A stretch of DNA of 64,000 nt from Tetmemena sp. SeJ-2015 (Eukaryota; Ciliophora; Spirotrichea; Sporadotrichida; Oxytrichidae): the NCBI GenBank assembly GCA_027382625.1, contig JAJKFJ010023561.1, positions 115,215 through 179,214 of the forward strand, written 5' to 3'. Position numbers and translations under genes: made by a program. Shown in pieces: positions 57,891-64,000 of the stretch. The notes under the pieces were generated by a model. The model was given only the letters and a program-made list of their open reading frames with translations. It did no database searches and was not told where the DNA came from. Position 1 is the stretch's first letter. Each line of letters opens with the position of its first letter.

Positions 57891-59735
57891 CCAATTTGAA
57901 ATCAGTCCTTTTAAAAATAGGTCACTCTTTTTAATAAAAAAAATCATGAATATTGAAAATAAATTACTTACTTCTTTCTATGCTCTCAATATTTACTTGA
58001 GAAAATAGATATTTGTAGAATCAGATATCTTGGAAATGAATTTATTTATCACCTTTATTTTATATAAATTCATTCTAATATCGTAATCGTTTTATAAAAA
58101 TAAATTAATTTTAGTCTTTGAAATGTTAAATCAAAATCTATTAGATGAATGTGAATGGATAATAGGGGTTAAGACATATTTTAAAGAAATTAAAAAGTAG
58201 ACTTTGATTTGAGACCATATGAGTGGTTATTTGAGGAATTTACTCTCTCTCTCTATTCTATTTAATTTTATTTTTAGAAACATTTTATTGTATATTATTT
58301 TAAAATTGTGAATTTTTAAAGAAAGATAGATTAAATTTTTTTGAACGGCATAATAATATTGATACTAATTCTCTCTTTTGTTCCTCTGAAGGATCTTAAA
58401 ATATAACCCTTCACATTTAAATTTACTTTAAATTAGAAATTTTTATGTTCTAACAACAATAGAAAATAAATATTATTAGAATTCAATTTAACAAAAAAGG
58501 AGATATTTTAAATAATAAATAGGTTAAAAAACCTTTTAAAAGTCTCTCAATTAAAAAACAAGACTAACCTTCTAAGGTTCTATTCTAGAACACTAACTTA
58601 GAATTTCCCACCTTCAATTTCAAAGCAATTAAGATAAAGTAAAATCTAGTTAACAATTGCAGAGAGATTAAACTAAAATTTGTTTTTACAAATTTTAGAC
58701 TTATAGCTCATTGGCCTATTTCATTTTAGTAAAGTTTGAAAATCCAGAAATCACGAAAATTTCTTGGATGATTCAAAGCTCGAAACAGTCCAAACTAGTA
58801 CTGGAATCACTTTTAAAGAAAAGATTCAACATCAAAATTTAGACTTATCCATAACTTAAATTTCTGTCCCTCCCAAAAGGCTATAAATAGATACAGATGT
58901 TCTCAAAATAGAAGTGCAATCTAAATATAAAATTTATTATAATTTCATATAAAATATATAATTGCGATAAATTATCTTTGCTAAAATTTATTTTCCAAAA
59001 TATAAAGCATATTAAATGAGTAATTTCAAAAGTATAGTTAAATTTCCTTATTCTGAACTAAATGAAGTCAAATAAAATTTCAGTCTAAAGTGAGTCGGAG
59101 CATTAATTCTGAAGCACTTGCACTTTATTCCCTAATCGACTAGGCTTTATTCACTATATTATTATATTATAAAAAATTAATAATAAAATAGATTATCACT
59201 ACACACATTACTATTAAATAAATTCGCATGTGTGATTATTCTCAAACTAAAAGTATCTTTGAAATAGTCTTTTTACACTTTCACCATTATTATTTTATCA
59301 ATCAAAGAGGAGGGATTAAAATACTTAAGATTTAATAGATTCTAAATATTGTTACTTAACAAGTGTCTTTAATTATAATTAATAAAAAAGCAGGAGTATC
59401 GAGGCAGCACGATAAATTTACGAACTATAATTAATATACAGCAAAATCTTTTTAAAATCAACATTTATAAATTTAATTAGCATATTTGATGCTTCATAAT
59501 TAAGAATATACACCAGAAATCCTTTTCTTTCTTTACATAAAAGAGTTAATCTTTGCATTTCTCAAATTTAATATTATTTTATTTTTTGCTTTCGATTAAT
59601 TCCTAGAATTTTGAATTTTTGAGACTGTAATTATTTTAAGTTTAATTTATTTAAGCTTCTTCTTCTTATTGAATCTTTTATCTCTATAATTAAACTTTCT
59701 TGAATTAATCTCTTCAGCAACTAAATAATATTATC
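57891..59735. other. AT-rich intergenic region
   Basis: About 1.8 kb of strongly A/T-rich sequence with a short CT microsatellite near 58244-58254. I see no convincing coding frame, RNA gene or inverted repeat. The last part presumably holds the promoter of copy D. Confidence 0.6.
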
Positions 59736-61900
59736 ATGGCAAGCTTTGAATAATTATTATGATAATATTTCTATATTGTAATTAGAGGGAAGACCTCCCT
59801 AAAGAAATAACAAGGACCTCCTCTCAGAGACTTTTAACAGACATCTTATTACAGTTCTCATCTCTTACTTTGATTTATTACATTCATTCATACTATACTT
59901 TGATTTCCAGGAAGTGTTCAAATTATTGCCCCTCCTAAACAAATAGCACCACTACTACTTTTCAGAAAGGGGTCAAGACTACATCTGGAAAATATTGTTC
60001 ACGACTATTTTTCAAAAAAACTATTATAGCAAAAATTATAAGACTGAGTTTTTAAGGCTCGAGTATTCTGACCATAAGAAAGAGGAAAATGAGTCCTACT
60101 TAAAATATTTCAAGCGCAGTTTTGACAAGTACAAACTGTTCCGTGCGCTAATTCGAGGAATCATTGACCAAACTAACCAACTTAGAGAGAAATAGCAGTA
60201 TGGATTCATTCATTTATTATAAGAGATCGCATTTAAGGATTTCTAAGGGACTTTAATAATAGAAATGCTCCAAAGCTCTTCCAGAGAAATATTAAAAACA
60301 TGACCTTCCAGATAAATTAACTTCATTTCATTGAGATAATAGTTTATTATGCTAGATAGAGTGCTTCTATAAAAACTTCGGGGACATTGACCCTCATCAA
60401 ATGTCTATTATGTATGCTGTTGTATAAATGTTTAGCAATCCTGACGCAGAAGTAGAGCACTGTCCTTTCTTTAAACTGTGGAGTGTGAGCATCCCAAATC
60501 ACAACTTACAGCAGGTACTTCTCACACCCTCCTCAATTTAAAAACTGAAGCAAACTATTCAGTCTACTTGCTCCAATTTAATTTTTTCTGATGAGTCTAA
60601 GTGCGGAATAGATGCAATTCCCTTCACACATACGAGCAAATACAAACAAATTACCTTTATCGACAACAACAACGTCTTGGGATATCTGTTTTGTATTTAC
60701 TCATTTAATTCTTTGGAAAGGGTCACAACTCAATGTACTCAATCTAGGGAGTAGATTCTTCAACAGTTCTTTACGTTGAGCCTTCTCCAGAAGTTTATTT
60801 GACTAAATATTGCAAAATTAACAAGAGATCTCAAGTCATAAGTTGAATCACTATTGGTGTCTTTAAAAAAATAAAATGCTCTTTAGGAAGTTCATTAAAC
60901 CTTGAAAATTAGATAATAATAGGATTAAATCAGCGATTGATTAAATATATTTATCATCTTTTTTGCAAAATGGAATTATGAATAATTTATCTATACTATG
61001 AACTTCTTAAGAAAAACTCCCTCTCAGTTTAAGATGGAGAGATTAATTAAATGCTATTGATTCAACATCATTTGTTTGAAATTGATTAGCGTATTTAGAT
61101 CGAATCCTTTGGAATATTAGGGGAGCGTAACTGTGACGAAAGGAATTAAGGTAGAAGCTCAAGCTTGGTATGTTCACTAATTTTCCAAATTTTCCCAAGA
61201 ACTCTTCCCTGATGCCCCTAAATATTACTTACATATATATACATCAATAAATTTGGTTATTAAACTTCGTCTACCAACATCGAATCTTTTTAAAATATTC
61301 CAATAAAAAGTAACTGAGTAAATACTGTTGTTATCTCTGTTGAATCTATAACAGGTCAAGAAACCTTCAGGCCTTGCAAGCACATAATATTCTCATTTGT
61401 AGATTTAAAGCTGATATCGCGCCATTGGAGGATTTACAATGATCAATCTTCAGTGGAAGCTGGAGGTCCGGGCGGCTACAATAAATCTCCTCTCTTTTTG
61501 AAACCTTAAGACACTTACCAATATTAGACTCTCATTCATTATAACGCATATAAATCATTTTTTGGTTAGACTTGCATCGAAAGGAAAAATACATCTTCAA
61601 CTATGGAAGGCTTAGATTAATATTTAGATTGATGAAACTATTCATTATAATGCTACTATCTATTTAGGTACTTGAAGCCAGATGAGCAGGCGAACGAAGA
61701 AGAGGAAGATTGGAACAATTTGGACAAATCTCTGCTCTTTCAGGTCTTTGTCAAACCGATAAAACTTGCACTAGCCCCCGGACATGATTTGGTCGAAAAT
61801 CCTAAGTCTAATTTATTTCATCATGATTATTCTATGTAGTTTGAAAAAGTTCGATAGGAGAATACGCTGAGATCAATGAATCACCACCCACTCTTAATAA
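59736..61900 (+). CDS. FBXO3-like protein, tandem copy D (best-preserved ApaG domain)
   Basis: ATG at 59736 (MASFEQLL), then an F-box-like segment HLITVLISYFDFQEVFKLLP, LLNKQQHHYYFSERGQDYIW, KILFTTEFLRLEYSDHKKEE and NESYLKYFKRSFDKYKLFR after removing two IESs. Next is IECFYKNFGDIDPHQMSIM, then a SUKH-like region (GIDAIPFTHTSKYKQITFID, HNSMYSIQGVDSSTVLYVEP). The C-terminal ApaG-like domain reads SVTVTKGIKVEAQAWYVHQF, APKYYLHIYT, LISRHWRIYNDQSSVEAGGP, GGYNKSPLFL and DKSLLFQVFVKPIKLAL. The RHWRI...GPGG block is diagnostic of ApaG, as in FBXO3. Proposed role: substrate receptor of an SCF-type ubiquitin ligase. Several frame steps are unresolved. The last frame has no TGA until 62612, so the true 3' end is uncertain. 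Confidence 0.75.
59866..59895. other. IES, 30 bp, pointer TACTTTGATTT (copy D)
   Basis: The 11-bp repeat occurs at 59866-59876 and 59896-59906. The insert is in frame but adds ten residues absent from copy A. Removal gives VLISYFDFQEVFKLL against VLLSYLDFNDFLSGL of copy A. A tandem duplication is a weaker alternative. Confidence 0.7.
60003..60041. other. IES, 39 bp, pointer GACT (copy D)
   Basis: GACT at 60003-60006 and 60042-60045. Removal gives WKILFTTEFLRLEYSDHKK, aligning without gaps to WKIYFTREFMRVEYPDHKK of copy A. Confidence 0.82.
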
Positions 61901-63669
61901 ATAAATAACCACTAATTAATCAATTGTCTAATCGCAGAATCCTCACCCAGTTTATAATATCCATAACATTAATTCAAGTGTGTAACAACATCTATTAATA
62001 TAATTGTAATCTTTTATATAAATGGAACCAATCACTTATAAAATTATAAGTTGAGAGGATGGAATAGAATTCTAGTAAAGCTAATTTGAATAAATCTAAA
62101 ATTAATATTTTATTTTTGATCTCAGTTTGGCTGAGATGCAACAATTTAGTTCAAATTAGTGTTGCAATAATCTTTTGTGGAATAATAATTAATCATGGAT
62201 TAATAGCAATTTTTTAATCTAATTAAAAAAAGGGTTATAATTTACTTTAATCTAGGAGTTTTCAGCTTACATTTTATTACATGCTTTATGAACTATTTAA
62301 TAGAATAAATTTTGATCAATATTTGTCTTTATTTTATTATGATTTATCAAGGAAATATCAAAGAGTGAATCAAATTATGAAAGACTCCAATTCTTCTTCT
62401 GAAGTTATAAATTAAGTAAAACTAAGAATCAAAGATTATCTAATTATATTTATCAAGGATTGCCAAGAGGCTTTGAATTATTCTAATTATTAGTTTAAAA
62501 TAATTATAAATATAAAACCTAATAATTTATAACTATCGATTATATAATTTAAAAAAATTTCCTTAATTAATTTTTTCTATCCATTTTAACCTGGGGGGAA
62601 AAATTAATTTAAATGATTAAGTAAAAATTTAAAAATTTTAAAAATTTTTTCTTTCAGTATTTTAATTTTTTTTATACCTATAAAATTTTTAATTTGGCAA
62701 AAAAATTTATTAATCATTTTCATTTAAGAGAAATATTTTTTATTTCATTATTTTGATTAGAATTACCTAGTATAAAATTTTTAGTTAAGGTATGAATATC
62801 AAACTGTACATAAAATAAATTAAAGCATTCATTTTCCAATCTGAATCTTATTCTTTAGCTCTAAATCGTTATTCCACTACTATAATTATATCATTCATAA
62901 ATATACATAAATAGGTCAATTTTAGATAGCTCAAAAGTTGTATCAATTGGTAAAAAAGAACTAGTCAAGAACTAAAACGAAATTAATGTTTTTTTTATCT
63001 ACATTTCAAAGAAAAAGTAATCCTATTTTAAAACAATTTCTCCAACCATGTATTAAATTGGAAGATAAAAGTTAATTTTTACTTAAACTTTTCTAGCAGT
63101 AAATAAATATTTGCACAATTTATCAAATCTTTTTAGTAGGGCGGAGAATAATTGGAGTTTAATACTTAAATAGGAGGATTTTATTTCAGTTTTATTAAGT
63201 TTTTATGGTATCATGAGTATCATAAAATCGATAGCTAATTAGAAGTAACGTAATATAAAACATTAATTTAAGATTTAGTCAGCCTTCCTTCATTTTTCAA
63301 AGCCATTTTTAACTAATTATTTTGAAAACTATTATTTAAATTGAAATGAATATCATTATCTTTCCATCTTTAAATCTTTGCAAATCCTGAAAGAATATAT
63401 AGAATTTATACTACTATTACTACTACTATCATAAGAGAGAGCTCTCAATGAAAGGATGGGAGTAAAAACTAGTTTACACGAATAACCTCTTCAGTCAATT
63501 TAAATATTGTAAGAATCAGGGTGATAGTCAAAATTAAAATTAATTACAATCAGCAAAGGTCAAAAAGTCTCTACCCAAAGCTCTAGAAATTCTGGACCCC
63601 GATAGCTGAAAATCAAGTGAGACCTTAGTTTTAGAGGAGATGATAATTTAGAGTAGAGTTAGCAAAATT
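61901..63669. other. AT-rich region with a long TGA-free frame at its start
   Basis: Between copy D and the last gene. The final frame of copy D stays open to TGA 62610-62612 and includes some protein-like stretches (KYQRVNQIMKDSNSSSEVIN near 62360), but most of it is A/T-driven. 62613-63420 shows nothing convincing. 63430-63660 has short Gln/Lys-rich open frames that may be the 5' part of the next gene. Confidence 0.45.
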
Positions 63670-64000
63670 ATGACGAGTTCGGTAAGAAATACAGTGAGTA
63701 GCTAAAATATTTACTTGCTAGATAAATATAGAGTGAGCTAATATTTCAAGATTGACATTGACATTTTTAAGATTGGATCGCTGGGCTATAAAGTGCTTGT
63801 CTGTGATTTCAACTTTGCACTGTCCAGACGAATTCAAACCTGGTTGGAGATAATTTAAAGTATAGATAGCTAAAAACCGACTCGCTCGGTAGAATTATGG
63901 GGATCTGGCAGAATAAAACTCGATAGGGAGATTTAGAGATAGTTAGATAATTTAATAATGACATTTACAGATGAAGGAAGATCGCTGATTGTGAAAAGGT
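63670..64000 (+). CDS. Unknown protein, 5' part (cut by window edge)
   Basis: ATG at 63670 (MTSSVRNTVSSQNIYLLDKY), open under the ciliate code to the end of the window: RVSQYFKIDIDIFKIGSLGY, KVLVCDFNFALSRRIQTWLE, IIQSIDSQKPTRSVELWGSG, RIKLDREIQRQLDNLIMTFT. About 110 residues are visible and no family is recognised. The pattern of hydrophobic strands and amphipathic helices suggests a folded domain. The reading frame is also open upstream of the ATG, so the true start may be earlier. Confidence 0.55.

Noticed and set aside
58240..58256. CT microsatellite
   Set aside because: Only about six units and no associated feature.
1..64000. CRISPR arrays, bacterial operons, ribosome binding sites
   Set aside because: The window is eukaryotic (spliceosomal introns, ciliate code); no spaced direct-repeat array was seen.

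Overview
The window reads as germline (micronuclear) DNA of a spirotrich ciliate of the Oxytricha/Stylonychia type. Three signs support this. (1) Recognisable proteins run through TAA and TAG, which must be read as Gln, and stop only at TGA (ciliate code 6). Standard-code ORFs are therefore only fragments of the real genes. (2) Exons are joined by tiny GT-AG introns (30-74 nt, one of 140 nt). (3) Conserved genes are also broken by short AT-rich inserts of 18-49 bp. Each is bounded by a direct repeat of 4-11 bp, and dropping one repeat copy plus the insert restores a conserved protein motif. These look like internal eliminated sequences (IESs) with pointers. I mark eighteen of them by eye, plus an 818-bp inverted-repeat element and one 7.5-kb interval.

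Layout. 1-1206 (-): SRPK-type kinase, cut by the window edge. 1469-4939 (-): PNUTS/PPP1R10-like protein. 6012-7323 (+): secreted or membrane protein. 7477-9672 (-): unknown coiled-coil protein. 10036-12281 (+): unknown protein with a Cys-rich C-terminus. 12366-13472 and 20940-21509 (+): the two halves of one ARP10-like actin-related gene. They are separated by 7.5 kb of Gln/Ser-rich coding DNA and bounded by a 13-bp repeat, so this is a nested ('Russian doll') germline gene. 21534-23940 (-): sperm-tail PG-repeat ciliary protein. 24369-28046 (-): large PP2C phosphatase. 28681-31055 (+): Gln-rich protein. 30.9-32.1 kb: two small divergent genes. 32184-34806 (+): Gly/Ser-rich protein carrying the 818-bp element. 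34.85-38.45 kb: sequence of very poor quality with inflated homopolymers, including 713 nt without a G. 38.46-44.77 kb (-): ankyrin/coiled-coil protein(s). 44.75-46.0 kb: a direct duplication around a small membrane-protein ORF. 46193-47243 (-) and 47355-48080 (+): unknowns. 48085-49481 (+): UBE2H-like ubiquitin-conjugating enzyme. 49.7-62 kb: four tandem FBXO3-like genes (F-box, SUKH-like, ApaG). The array is interrupted by a poly-T/poly-G block, a 600-bp palindrome with a GC-rich SRP-RNA-like core, and an opposing gene. 63670-64000 (+): start of a further gene.

The genes show no operon-like logic. Two themes recur: ubiquitin ligation (UBE2H next to an FBXO3-like array) and phosphorylation (SRPK, PNUTS, PP2C). 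Exon edges were traced by eye; starts and ends of unrecognised genes are approximate. A few single-base frame breaks at homopolymers look like sequencing errors rather than biology.
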